A DNA stretch of 64,000 nucleotides. Origin: JBEKTW01 sp049515655. Lineage in GTDB: Bacteria; Bacteroidota; Ignavibacteria; UBA10030; SZUA-254. The notes below the pieces were generated by a model. It was given only the letters and a program-made list of their open reading frames with translations. It did no database searches and had not been told where the DNA came from. The stretch spans positions 186,001 through 250,000 of the forward strand of contig JBEKTW010000001.1 of assembly GCA_049515655.1 (NCBI GenBank). Direction: 5' to 3'. The position numbers and the translations under genes are program-made. Of the stretch, positions 16,930 to 25,259 are shown piece after piece (the stretch's first letter is position 1; each line of letters starts with the position of its first letter).

Positions 16930-16957
16930 TGGCGGAGCGGCGGGGCGGCTGGTCAGG
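16930..16957 (+). repeat. Second copy of the GGCGGAGCGGCGGG repeat
   Basis: It matches 16069-16097 in direct orientation with one gap. With the left copy it forms an outer direct repeat around the toxin-antitoxin unit. The surrounding 16796-16979 has no credible gene. Confidence 0.55.
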
Positions 16958-16979
16958 TGGCCACAGAATCATGTGCGGT

Positions 16980-17456
16980 TCATACGCTCGGCCACCATCG
17001 CCTAACCTGGCGGCAGTATGCTTCGTACTCTTGCCCGAAAGTTCGCCGTAGGGTGGGCTCCTCGTACCATACCACGAAGAGGTGAGCTGCGACAAAGAAG
17101 ACGCCGGTATAACCCAGAAGGGGCAACGACTCATAGAAGAGCGCCGCGCTGGCGAGGGCGAGCCCTGCCCCAATGTACATGGGATTCCGCACGAAACGGT
17201 AGGGACCCTGAATCACCAGTCGGCGAGGCGGATCGAATGGGGCTGGAGTGCCTCTTCCGATAGATGCGAAGGTGAATACGCACCACAGAGCGACCGTGGC
17301 ACCAGCGGCTCCGATAACCATGCCAGCAACCTGCGGTACTTCAATCACCGCGGGGCGGACAATGCCCGACCAAGACAAAAGGCGGGCCGGTACGTAGATG
17401 AGCAGGAGGCCGACAAAAAGCGCAGCGTACGTGACCGCACGGACAAGAACGAACAT
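16980..17456 (-). CDS. Isoprenylcysteine carboxyl methyltransferase-family membrane protein
   Basis: 158 residues with four to five hydrophobic segments. The C-terminal half carries the ICMT/PEMT signature: GPYRFVRNPMYIGAGLALA, then E-E-P-x-L-R-R-x-F-G-x-E-Y-x-x-Y, ending VRRWWP. Bacterial members methylate small molecules or lipids at the membrane using S-adenosylmethionine; the substrate is unknown. AGAGG lies six bases before the ATG. It is noticeably GC-richer than its surroundings and sits in an accessory stretch between repeats, so transfer is possible. Confidence 0.85.
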   Translation of the reverse strand: MFVLVRAVTYAALFVGLLLIYVPARLLSWSGIVRPAVIEVPQVAGMVIGAAGATVALWCVFTFASIGRGTPAPFDPPRRLVIQGPYRFVRNPMYIGAGLALASAALFYESLPLLGYTGVFFVAAHLFVVWYEEPTLRRTFGQEYEAYCRQVRRWWPSV

Positions 17457-17521
17457 ATTTACCTCTGATTCATTTTAATCAATGGCCGATGCTATGTACT
17501 ATGCTCTCGATTGTACTGCCG

Positions 17522-18070
17522 TCAATTCACATAAATCCACAGCCGAGAATCCTTTTCGTAGTCGCGGACATAGAGCACGCCGCCTTCCTCAAGCGCGGAT
17601 CCGATCCTGTCGATGTCATTGTCGAAGTCTTTCGATCCGATCATCGCCAGCAAGATGCCAACCGCTTCAATCGATTTCACGCGCAGTTTAGAGACTTTCG
17701 GCACGCGTCCGCTGTCGGAGCTTTCAATAATGAGGCGGTCGTGCATCTCGGAACTTTCTTTCATTTCCTGATCGAACTTTCCCCGGTAAACTTTCGTCTC
17801 GCCATTTCCGGTGCTGTCCTTTATTCGCATAACAGAACCGTCCCGGTATGCTTGCAGGAGCGATTTGTACGTCATTTTCACGCCGTCGACGTTGAAGTCT
17901 CCTCCCAAATCGGCGAGGAGCTTCACCATGGAGAACGAAACGCCGATCTTCTGGACAGGCGCACCGTCTTTTAGCTTGACGATCGAAATACATTTTGTCT
18001 GCGCGGCAGCCTGATTGAACACGGCAGCCATGAGCAGGATGCCCGAAAGCACGAGAATTTTGTGTCTCAT
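17522..18070 (-). CDS. Secreted protein of unknown function
   Basis: 182 residues starting with a clear signal peptide (MRHKILVLSGILLMAAVFNQAAAQ). The mature part mixes acidic and basic residues with predicted strands (CISIVKLKDGAPVQKIGVSF, GNGETKVYRGKFDQEM, RLWIYVN) and no motif that I recognise. It may be periplasmic or surface located. The start has an excellent Shine-Dalgarno (AAAGGAGGT). It stands alone between the methyltransferase and repeat-rich DNA. Confidence 0.75.
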   Translation of the reverse strand: MRHKILVLSGILLMAAVFNQAAAQTKCISIVKLKDGAPVQKIGVSFSMVKLLADLGGDFNVDGVKMTYKSLLQAYRDGSVMRIKDSTGNGETKVYRGKFDQEMKESSEMHDRLIIESSDSGRVPKVSKLRVKSIEAVGILLAMIGSKDFDNDIDRIGSALEEGGVLYVRDYEKDSRLWIYVN

Positions 18071-18232
18071 AAGGTACCTCCTTTTTTCATCTTTTGTCTT
18101 CTTACAATATCACGAGGGTTATCGTTTATAGTTACGTGTATTCCGTAAAATTGTTGCTCGTGTAATTACGCGACATGTAATTCGTGTGTTCTAACGGGCT
18201 GAAGCTCCCGCCTACGGTGAAAAGATGCCTTT

Positions 18233-18414
18233 GGCGGATGAATCCGCCTGTTGTTTGCAGTTCATGCGCGGACGTTGAGGTATGATTTTCAAAATTGTAG
18301 CGCCTCGCGCGTTCGTCAGATCCGCCGATTTCTGGCAGACGAATCGCGCTTGCTCGCCGAAGCGTTTTTTTCGCGCAGGCGAGGACCGTAGTAGGAGGGG
18401 TTTGGCCAAACGCT
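18233..18414. repeat. Cluster of REP-like palindromes
   Basis: Three strong palindromes lie here. GGCGGAT-GA-ATCCGCC spans 18233-18248. A hairpin at about 18305-18350 has TTCGTC/GACGAA arms and GCGCG/CGCGC flanks. AGCGTTT (18361-18367) pairs with AAACGCT (18408-18414), which overlaps the perfect 12-mer GTTTGGCCAAAC (18400-18411). No coding potential is convincing. Upstream, 18123-18192 holds degenerate GTAATTCG-type words. Confidence 0.55.
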
Positions 18415-18455
18415 CAAAAATATAAATGATACACTACCCATATCGGAGATCTGCA

Positions 18456-18483
18456 GTATGTCAACCGGTTTTCACATTGGCGG
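18456..18483 (+). repeat. Second copy of the GTATGTCAAC...GGCGG repeat
   Basis: 28 bases match 16047-16074 at 25 positions in the same orientation. The copies are 2.4 kb apart and enclose the toxin-antitoxin unit, the methyltransferase and the secreted unknown. Confidence 0.6.
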
Positions 18484-18562
18484 GTCTAATAGTTGAGGCG
18501 TCTATCACGCCGCTGTTTGAAATATTAGTAATTGACGTTACGCAAAACAATGTGGGGTCTTT

Positions 18563-18697
18563 GAAATCCGAAGCACCAAATCCGAAATTCCAAACAAATT
18601 CGAATCCCTAAATTCAAAACTGTCTTGAGAAGTCTGATTTTTGTGCTTTAAGCCATTCGAATTTCGTATTTGTTTAGTATTTCGATATTCGGATTTC
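18563..18697. repeat. AT-rich imperfect inverted repeat (GAAATCCGAA family)
   Basis: The left arm 18563-18604 and right arm 18656-18697 are 42 bases each and share identical ends when one is inverted (GAAATCCGAA outside, ATTCGAA inside), with a 51-base loop. The same words occur at 5141-5175, inside the hpnE reading frame. It lies in the 689-bp gap before the PDZ gene. Confidence 0.6.
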
Positions 18698-18759
18698 GAG
18701 TTTTTCAGTAATAATCATGGCTCTGCGCAACATCACTTAGTAAGGAAGGAGAAAATCGC

Positions 18760-19755
18760 ATGAAGTCATATCTCGTATTGGCCATGTTCGCGCTGGTGAG
18801 TTCGGGCGTTTTGTACGGATATGGCCCGCAGCATTCGAGAACCAGGCTGGTCATGAGTCATTCCAATGATGGCGGCTGGCTTGGAGTTTCCGTTCAGGAT
18901 GTCACGAAACGATTTGCGGAGAGCAAACATCTCAAAGCGAACGAGGGGGCGTATGTCGTTGACGTCGTGGATGACAGTCCGGCAGACAAGTCCGGTATCC
19001 GCGAAGGAGACATCATCGTCGGGCTCGATGGCAAGAAGATTGCCGATAGTGAGGATCTCATCCGTGCAGTCCGGAAGACACCTCCTCGATCGGAAGTCAA
19101 AATCGACATCGTGAGGGGAGAAGAACAAAAAACGCTTACTGCGAAACTTGAGCGGGCACCTCGCAGCAGCGTTTACTCGTTCGGATTTGGGGGCGATGGT
19201 TTCTTCCCGAAACCGCTGCCGCGTCCACCGCGCATCAGGCTTCCGGGTTTTGGTTTTCACTATTCCTGGGGTCATGGACTTGTGCTGGAAGACCTCACCC
19301 GGCAGCTTGCAGAATACTTTGAGGTTCCTGACGGGAAAGGTGTACTCGTCGCTGAAGTGAAGAGTGAGAGCGAAGCTCAAAAGTCCGGCGTGAAAGCCGG
19401 GGACGTTATCACCAAGATCGATAGCGAAGAGATTTCTCATGCCGATGAACTCATCGATGCATTGAACGACGTTGAAAAGGGCACGGATGTCAGGCTCGGC
19501 ATTATTCGGAAGGGGAAGCCATTGTCCATCGCGTTGAAAGTCGAGGCGGAGGACGACGACGATGATGTTTCAGACGATTTCACAGCACCCCGTGGTTATT
19601 TCCCAGATTATTCGCCCCGTGCTTTCCCTTTCCGGCAGTTCAATTGGGAAGGTATGGAACGTTTGCAGGAACAGCTGCAGAGTCTCCAGAATAGTCTCAG
19701 GGGTAGAATGTTGGATCTGCGATCCAGATTGAGTAAGGAGCTGATGGAACTCTAA
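18760..19755 (+). CDS. Secreted protein with two PDZ domains, no protease domain
   Basis: 331 residues with a signal peptide (about 1-22). PDZ domain 1 lies at about 45-130 (GGWLGVSVQDVTKRFAE ... DSPADKSGIREGDIIVGLDGKKI) and PDZ domain 2 at about 170-255 (LTRQLAEYFEVPDGKGVLVAEV ... AQKSGVKAGDVITKIDSEEI). A basic, Pro-rich linker joins them. The tail has an acidic patch (EAEDDDDDVSDD) and a coiled-coil-like LQEQLQSLQNSLRGRM segment. There is no trypsin domain, unlike HtrA at 26152, so it probably acts as a periplasmic adaptor or chaperone. The Shine-Dalgarno GGAAGGAG is strong. Confidence 0.85.
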   Translation: MKSYLVLAMFALVSSGVLYGYGPQHSRTRLVMSHSNDGGWLGVSVQDVTKRFAESKHLKANEGAYVVDVVDDSPADKSGIREGDIIVGLDGKKIADSEDLIRAVRKTPPRSEVKIDIVRGEEQKTLTAKLERAPRSSVYSFGFGGDGFFPKPLPRPPRIRLPGFGFHYSWGHGLVLEDLTRQLAEYFEVPDGKGVLVAEVKSESEAQKSGVKAGDVITKIDSEEISHADELIDALNDVEKGTDVRLGIIRKGKPLSIALKVEAEDDDDDVSDDFTAPRGYFPDYSPRAFPFRQFNWEGMERLQEQLQSLQNSLRGRMLDLRSRLSKELMEL

Positions 19756-19833
19756 ATCGAGGCATCTGAACTATCGACAGATGTTGCCCATGAGGGCAAG
19801 AGCAAACCTGTCATTCCTGCTCGCCTTTTTTGC

Positions 19834-20027
19834 TCGTTCCCAAATTCCATTTGGGAACGATCTATACCACCGAAGATCAGTTTGAGGTAATCTCAGAAAC
19901 GGTAAACCTTCGCAAGGTCGGGCAAAAGGTAACCTTCTGCGGAGTAAATTCGTTGCTGAAGGTTACCTTTCATGCTGGAAAACCTTGCGAAGGTTCAGTG
20001 TACGTTCCCAAGCGGAACTTGGGAACG
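19834..20027. repeat. 194-bp nested inverted-repeat element
   Basis: Each end is its own perfect hairpin: TCGTTCCCAAA/TTTGGGAACGA (19834-19860, five-base loop) and CGTTCCCAAG/CTTGGGAACG (20003-20027, five-base loop). Between them AACCTTCGCAAGGT (19905-19918) is the exact reverse complement of 19982-19995, and AAAGGTAACCTTC (19925-19937) that of 19958-19970. The whole could fold into a cruciform or a structured transcript. A 67-codon frame across it is an artefact of the repeat. It fills much of the 522-bp gap before the M28 peptidase gene. Confidence 0.8.
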
Positions 20028-20152
20028 AGATAATGACCGGGTGAATCCCTCACGGCCATTGGACTGTTCGATGCCTTGCCTACCCGCGACAATTTTGTAA
20101 TCATTCCCAGAATGTTATATTAACTGAGTTTCCTCATCCGTCTGTTAGGGTA

Positions 20153-20239
20153 TTCGTTTCATCCGTTTAATTCGTTGTGTTCGTTTCATCCGTTTAATTC
20201 GTTGTTTCGTTCAATTCGTTGTTTCGTTTAATTCGTTGT
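20153..20239 (+). repeat. Tandem repeat of TTCGTTTCATCCGTTTAATTCGTTGT-type units
   Basis: One 27-bp unit (20153-20179), a second nearly identical unit (20180-20205) and two shortened 17-bp units (20206-20222, 20223-20239), all ending AATTCGTTGT. They stop 26 bases before the Shine-Dalgarno of the peptidase gene and may lie in its promoter region. Confidence 0.8.
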
Positions 20240-20277
20240 TCTAGCTCACTATTCTCAATAATTCAGGAGATTTTGTG

Positions 20278-21912
20278 ATGAAGCATTGTTTCTGTTTCTT
20301 GTTGCTTATCGCCCTGTTATCCGTGCAAGTTGCGTTTGGACAGGCACGCCAGGAAAAGTTTGATTCCGTGGCGGTCGCGAAAATCAAGGATGAGGGTACG
20401 AATCACTCGAAGGTGATGGAAATCCTCAGCTATATCTCGGATGTCTACGGCCCGCGATTGACAGGTTCACCGCAATATATGCGTGCTGCAAACTGGGCAA
20501 TGAAGCAGATGTCGGAGTGGGGACTGGACAACCCTCATCTCGAAGCGTGGGGACCGTTCGGAAAGGGTTGGTCGCTCAAGGCTTTTTCGGCCACGATGAC
20601 CGAACCATCCGTGTCGCCAATCATCGCGTATCCAAAAGCATGGTCGCCGGGGACAAATGGAAAAGTCAATGCTGAAGTGGTTTTCCTGGATGCAAAGAAA
20701 GACTCAACGCTCGAGATCTATCGTGGGAAGTTGAAAAACAAAATCGTCATGCTCAGCGACCCTCGCGAACTCGAGGCCCACTTCAAGCCGGAAGGTTGGC
20801 GGCTCGCGGATTCATCCCTCCTGGACCTCGCGAACGCGGACATGCAGGGACGGCGGGGTGGTTTCAGATTCCAGATGCGCGCAGACCAAAGAGCAAGGGC
20901 GATGCTCTCTTATCGCAAATGGCAAATGTGCCAGGAAGAGGGTGCTGCGGTGACGCTTGAGATCAGCTTCGCAGGTGACGGAGGGACCGTGTTCGTTCTG
21001 GGCGCGACTGTTCCGACGCATCCTGATACTCCGTTCACGAGGCGAGTACAGGTGTATGACCCCAAGGCTCCCAAAATTCTTCCACAGATTGTCGTTGCGG
21101 CAGAACATTATAACCGGATTGTGCGCATGCTGGCGAAGGGTGAACAGGTGAAAATGGAGATCAATCTCGACGTGAGCTTCACGAAGGCGGACTCGAGTTA
21201 TGACATCATCGCCGAAATCCCCGGAACCGACCTGAAGGACGAAGTTGTCATGATTGGCGGGCATTTTGATTCGTGGCAGGGCGGCACGGGAGCAACGGAC
21301 AACGGGACGGGGAGTGCCGTTTCTCTTGAAGCGATGCGCATTCTGAAATCGCTCGACCTGAAACCACGGCGAACGATACGGATAGGATTGTGGGGTGGAG
21401 AAGAAGAGGGACTGCTTGGCTCAGCCGGGTATGTGAAGCGGCACTTTGGCGAACGGGAAGGATCGTCTAATGACCCGACAAGCAAAGTGACGCAAAAACC
21501 AGAAGCCGACAAGTTTTCCGTGTACTTCAACAACGATAACGGATCGGGGAAAGTGCGAGGAGTCTACATGCAGGGCAATGAGGATGTGCGGAAGATCTTC
21601 CGTGCATGGCTGGCTCCCTTTAAAGATTTGGGCGCGTACACACTGTCCATCTCCAACACCGGCGGAACCGACCACCTGTCGTTCGATGCAGTCGGATTGC
21701 CGGGATTCCAATTTATCCAGGACCCGATCGAGTACGGAACCCGCACGCACCATTCAAACATGGACGTGTACGACCGTGCGCAGGAAGAAGACCTGAAGCA
21801 GGCATCGGTCATCATGGCCGCATTTGCGTATAATGCCGCCATGCGTGACGAAAAATTCCCGAGGAAACCTCTCCCGCAGCCACAGGCACCCGCTCCCTCC
21901 GGCGGCAGGTAG
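20278..21912 (+). CDS. Secreted M28-family zinc aminopeptidase with PA domain
   Basis: The ATG at 20278 has AGGAGA seven bases upstream; a GTG just before it is not needed. The 544 residues have a signal peptide (to about residue 22), a protease-associated insert (about 130-280, NKIVMLSDPRELEAHF), and the M28 catalytic core with zinc ligands in VVMIGGHFDSWQGGTGATDNGTG and WGGEEEGLLGSAGYV, and the last histidine in GTRTHHSNMDVYDR. It cleaves peptides outside the cytoplasm, giving amino acids for uptake. A strong terminator follows. Confidence 0.93.
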   Translation: MKHCFCFLLLIALLSVQVAFGQARQEKFDSVAVAKIKDEGTNHSKVMEILSYISDVYGPRLTGSPQYMRAANWAMKQMSEWGLDNPHLEAWGPFGKGWSLKAFSATMTEPSVSPIIAYPKAWSPGTNGKVNAEVVFLDAKKDSTLEIYRGKLKNKIVMLSDPRELEAHFKPEGWRLADSSLLDLANADMQGRRGGFRFQMRADQRARAMLSYRKWQMCQEEGAAVTLEISFAGDGGTVFVLGATVPTHPDTPFTRRVQVYDPKAPKILPQIVVAAEHYNRIVRMLAKGEQVKMEINLDVSFTKADSSYDIIAEIPGTDLKDEVVMIGGHFDSWQGGTGATDNGTGSAVSLEAMRILKSLDLKPRRTIRIGLWGGEEEGLLGSAGYVKRHFGEREGSSNDPTSKVTQKPEADKFSVYFNNDNGSGKVRGVYMQGNEDVRKIFRAWLAPFKDLGAYTLSISNTGGTDHLSFDAVGLPGFQFIQDPIEYGTRTHHSNMDVYDRAQEEDLKQASVIMAAFAYNAAMRDEKFPRKPLPQPQAPAPSGGR

Positions 21913-21947
21913 ACGCGATCACGAGCGATTCCTCGTTTTGAGGTTTT

Positions 21948-21989
21948 GGACTTCCCGAAAGCTGTGCGACTTTCGGGAAGTCCTTTTTT
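21948..21989 (+). terminator. Rho-independent terminator after the M28 peptidase gene
   Basis: GGACTTCCCGAAAG (21948-21961) pairs perfectly with CTTTCGGGAAGTCC (21970-21983), an eight-base loop, followed by six T. It separates the peptidase from the convergent UroD-like gene. Confidence 0.93.
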
Positions 21990-22024
21990 GTGCCGGATGC
22001 GAAGCACGGCATGAACACTCGGCT

Positions 22025-23074
22025 TTACAGCTTCCCGTATTCATGGATTGTCTCGTACAATGCAAAGATATTTTCGGTTCGTGTGATTGGTTGGAGGTTA
22101 TGGCAGGGAGCGCATATCCAGCGGGCGGAAGAGAATAGGTCGATATTCTCAAGGACCTCGGCACGCACATCTGCTGCGGTTCCAAACGGCAGCGTCTGCT
22201 GGTTGTCCATCGCGCCATGAAAAATAATCGTCTTGCCAAAGTCGCGCACGAGCGCTTTCCGTTCCATTGAGGGGCACCGCCATTGAATAGGGTTGAGCAG
22301 TTCGATACCCGTTACGTCGATGAGATCGGGTATGATGGGGCGGACGTCACCGTCGGTGTGATAGAAAATGTGGATCCCAAAGCTTCGTGCAAGGTCAGCC
22401 ATCTTTTTCTGGTTGGGAAGGATGAATCGTCGAATATGCGGCACGCTGAACAGCAAACTGTTTTGACCTCCAAGGTCTTCCGCAATATACGTCATGTCGA
22501 TCCGATCCTTTCCTGCTTCGAAAGCGCGCTGTGCGACCTGATAGTGATAATGAAAAATGTGGTCCAGCGAAGCTTGTAGTATTTCCGGTGCGGTGAGGAA
22601 ATCCATCATTGCCTGCTCGAGCCCGCGCAATGCCGCATACAGGAGAAACGGTTCAAAGTCTCCGGTTCTTACGACACGATGCTTTGGGGCTTTTTCAAGC
22701 AGCTTCCTGTATGCTTCATAATCGCAGTCGTTGGCGTCGGGCCAAAGATACTTGTGCACATCTTCGACGGTGGTTACATCGGCGAGCGGATGATTGTCGA
22801 ATTCATCGTATTCTCCTGCCCCGTAGTTGATCCATTTCCGCCGCAGGCCCCAGATGTCGGCGAGGGGGTCTTCGGGGTGATGATTGGTTCTGTGAGGCGG
22901 CTCGATTTTCACAACTCCGTCGATGTGAAGCCTTTCATAAAGCTCTTCAACGTCGGCACATTTCAATTCCTTCAACAGGCGATTCGTAACTTCAGGTGTC
23001 GCCCAATAGTCCGTGGGGATACGGTCGGGTTTCTCGCGTGCGAAGAGAGCTAACCATCGTTCGCGTGGTGTCAT
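22025..23074 (-). CDS. Uroporphyrinogen decarboxylase-like protein (MtaA/UroD superfamily)
   Basis: 349 residues. The start MTPRERWLALFAREKPDRIPTDYW and later LAVRARS-type regions such as MADLARSFGIHIFYHTDGDVRPIIPDLIDVTGIELLNPIQW are typical of the UroD-like branch that includes corrinoid methyltransferases rather than true HemE. The invariant HemE N-terminal motif (RPVWxMRQAGR) is absent. Likely ligands are H in YHTDGD and C in ICAPCHNLQP, as in zinc-dependent MtaA-type enzymes. The substrate is unknown. No corrinoid protein or activator lies beside it. Confidence 0.8.
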   Translation of the reverse strand: MTPRERWLALFAREKPDRIPTDYWATPEVTNRLLKELKCADVEELYERLHIDGVVKIEPPHRTNHHPEDPLADIWGLRRKWINYGAGEYDEFDNHPLADVTTVEDVHKYLWPDANDCDYEAYRKLLEKAPKHRVVRTGDFEPFLLYAALRGLEQAMMDFLTAPEILQASLDHIFHYHYQVAQRAFEAGKDRIDMTYIAEDLGGQNSLLFSVPHIRRFILPNQKKMADLARSFGIHIFYHTDGDVRPIIPDLIDVTGIELLNPIQWRCPSMERKALVRDFGKTIIFHGAMDNQQTLPFGTAADVRAEVLENIDLFSSARWICAPCHNLQPITRTENIFALYETIHEYGKL

Positions 23075-23208
23075 GCTTGTTTGTCAGAGAATGTTCGATG
23101 CCGGAAGGTAATGTACGTCAATTAGGAAGATATTTCAACAGGCATGTTCCCCCATTTGGGACCTGAACTACTCATGAACTCAGATACTCATATACCGTGT
23201 GGCTGCTG

Positions 23209-23237
23209 TTGCACTTCGTTCCTTCTTTTTGTACATT
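23209..23237 (+). promoter_or_regulatory. Candidate promoter of the pfkB-mtnA-recO genes
   Basis: TTGCAC (23209-23214), a 17-base spacer and TACATT (23232-23237) lie about 38 bases upstream of the GTG start. The rest of 23075-23208 shows nothing that I recognise. Confidence 0.4.
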
Positions 23238-23274
23238 ATGCGGTCAATTTCCCATTCATTTCTGAGGTTTCTCG

Positions 23275-24192
23275 GTGAGTCTCTTGGTAGTCGGTTCGCT
23301 TGCGTTAGACACGATTGAAACGCCGTTTGGCCGGGTTGAGAACGCGCTCGGCGGTTCGGCGACGTACATTGCGACGGCGGCGAGCTATTTTGTCACGCCC
23401 GTCCGCCTTGTCGGTGTCGTGGGCGGAGATTTCTCGAAGGCGGCCATGCAGTTTCTTGAGAGCCATGGTGTCGACCTTGAGGGTCTGGAAGTCGTGGAAA
23501 ACGCGAAAACATTCCGCTGGGGTGGACGTTACCACTACGACTTGAATATGCGCGACACACTTTTCACCGAGCTCAACGCTTTTGAAAAATTCGATCCTAA
23601 AATCCCCCAATCGTACCGGAACACAACGTATGTCTGCCTTGGGAACATCGACCCTGTGTTACAGCGCCGGGTCCTCGAGCAACTTTCCAAGCCGCGTCTT
23701 GTCGTCGGCGACACAATGAACTTCTGGATCACCGGAAACAGCGCCGAGCTTGAGCGAACGCTGAAACTCCTCGACGTCTTGATCGTAAACGATTCTGAGG
23801 CACGCCAGCTCGCGGGTGAGCACAATCTCGTCAAAGCGGCGAAGGCAATCATCCGTTTAGGCCCGAAGATCGTCATTATAAAAAAGGGAGAGCATGGAGC
23901 GGTGATGATCACGGAGCGCACAATGTTTTCCGCTCCTGCGTATCCGTTGGAAGACATCTACGACCCGACTGGGGCGGGCGATGCCTTCGCCGGTGGTTTT
24001 ATCGGATGGATCGCGCGCACGGACGACCTATCCGAGGAGAATTTCAAACGCGCGGTGATTTACGGAAGCACTCTGGCGTCGTTTTGCGTCGAGCGATTTA
24101 GCGTGGAGCGCTTCAAGGATTTGACATCGCTGGGAATCAAGGATCGGTTCCATGAATTCAGAGAGTTGTCGAGATTTGAAGAAGTTGCTTGA
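23275..24192 (+). CDS. PfkB-family sugar kinase
   Basis: 305 residues starting at a GTG with GAGG seven bases upstream. The ribokinase fold is shown by the N-terminal GSLALDTIETPFGRVENALGG substrate-lid region, IVNDSEARQLAGEHN, and the C-terminal anion-hole/catalytic motif DPTGAGDAFAGGFIGW, whose Asp is the general base. The substrate cannot be read from sequence. The stop is 11 bases before mtnA, so a sugar that feeds the MtnA step (methylthioribose or 5-deoxyribose) is a reasonable inference. Confidence 0.88.
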   Translation: MSLLVVGSLALDTIETPFGRVENALGGSATYIATAASYFVTPVRLVGVVGGDFSKAAMQFLESHGVDLEGLEVVENAKTFRWGGRYHYDLNMRDTLFTELNAFEKFDPKIPQSYRNTTYVCLGNIDPVLQRRVLEQLSKPRLVVGDTMNFWITGNSAELERTLKLLDVLIVNDSEARQLAGEHNLVKAAKAIIRLGPKIVIIKKGEHGAVMITERTMFSAPAYPLEDIYDPTGAGDAFAGGFIGWIARTDDLSEENFKRAVIYGSTLASFCVERFSVERFKDLTSLGIKDRFHEFRELSRFEEVA

Positions 24193-24203
24193 GACCATGC
24201 CGT

Positions 24204-25244
24204 ATGAAATCCATCGAATGGCTTGGGAGCTCGGTCAGGTTCATCGACCAGGCAAAACTTCCCTTGGAAGAAGCGTACATCACCACCGATGACTACTCGG
24301 TTCTCGCCGAAGCGATTCGGACGTTGAAGATTCGCGGCGCCCCGGCAATCGGGATTGCCGCTGCGTACGCTGTCGCACTTGCCTCTTTGAAATTCACTGA
24401 TTCAGATGTTCGGGCATTTCGTTCGCATGTCCGGAAAGCCATGGACGAACTCGCGTCGACACGTCCCACCGCAGTGAACCTCTCCTGGGCCTTAAACAGA
24501 ATGCAGCAGGTGGCCGGGCGCGCCACGACAGTCGTGGAAGGCCGCGACGAGCTTGTCCAGGAAGCCATCAGCATCCACCGGGAGGATGCCGACAAATGTC
24601 GGCGCATTGGTGAACACGGGCTTGCGCTCATCCCGCCACGAGCTTCCATTCTCACGTATTGTAATACCGGCGCGCTCGCAACCGGTGGTGAAGGTACGGC
24701 GCTGAGCATCATCACGACCGCACATCGATGCGCGAGAGTCATACGTGTTTTCGCGTGCGAGACGCGGCCCGCTCTCCAGGGTGCCCGGCTGACAACCTGG
24801 GAATTGATGAGAGCGGGGATAGAAGTAACGTTGATTACCGATAATGCCGCCGCGTCCCTCATGCAACAGAAGAAAATTGACCTGATCATTGTGGGAGCGG
24901 ACAGAATTGCGGCGAACGGCGATACAGCCAACAAGATCGGGACCTATAACCTTGCCGTTCTTGCCCGCTACCACGGTATTCCACTGTATGTTGCGGCCCC
25001 GACAAGTACTATCGACGCCTCGATGGCGTCCGGAGAAGAAATTCCTCTTGAGCAGCGCAGCGGGTGGGAAGTAGCGGAAGTTTTCGGGAAACAAATCGCG
25101 CCGGCGGGTGTTCAGACTCTCTCCCCCGCGTTCGACGTTACACCCTCAGAGTTGATTTCCGTAATCATAACGGAGGACGGAATCTATCGCCCGCCGTTCA
25201 ACTTCAGCGGGAGCGCATTGGCCGGCAACCCCTCCTCGACATAG
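24204..25244 (+). CDS. mtnA: S-methyl-5-thioribose-1-phosphate isomerase (MtnA, eIF2B-alpha fold)
   Basis: MtnA converts methylthioribose 1-phosphate to methylthioribulose 1-phosphate in methionine salvage; relatives act on 5-deoxyribose 1-phosphate. The start MKSIEWLGSSVRFIDQAKLP fits the family better than the upstream TTG at 24189. Catalytic motifs are present: ILTYCNTGALATGGEGTALS (active-site Cys), CETRPALQGARLTTWEL, and IIVGADRIAANGDTANKIGTY (active-site Asp). Length is normal. It follows a PfkB kinase and precedes recO, all on one strand with small gaps. Confidence 0.94.
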   Translation: MKSIEWLGSSVRFIDQAKLPLEEAYITTDDYSVLAEAIRTLKIRGAPAIGIAAAYAVALASLKFTDSDVRAFRSHVRKAMDELASTRPTAVNLSWALNRMQQVAGRATTVVEGRDELVQEAISIHREDADKCRRIGEHGLALIPPRASILTYCNTGALATGGEGTALSIITTAHRCARVIRVFACETRPALQGARLTTWELMRAGIEVTLITDNAAASLMQQKKIDLIIVGADRIAANGDTANKIGTYNLAVLARYHGIPLYVAAPTSTIDASMASGEEIPLEQRSGWEVAEVFGKQIAPAGVQTLSPAFDVTPSELISVIITEDGIYRPPFNFSGSALAGNPSST

Positions 25245-25259
25245 ACGACCCCGCATCCG

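Noticed and set aside
16853..17173. 106-codon minus-strand frame near the methyltransferase
   Set aside because: It overlaps the well-supported methyltransferase gene on the same strand in another frame and carries no known motif.
18212..18409. 65-codon minus-strand frame in the palindrome cluster
   Set aside because: It spans several perfect hairpins, has no Shine-Dalgarno and no recognisable motif, so it is more likely non-coding repeat.
19830..20033. 67-codon reading frame between the PDZ and M28 genes
   Set aside because: It coincides exactly with the nested inverted repeat, has no Shine-Dalgarno, and its codons are dictated by the repeat arms.
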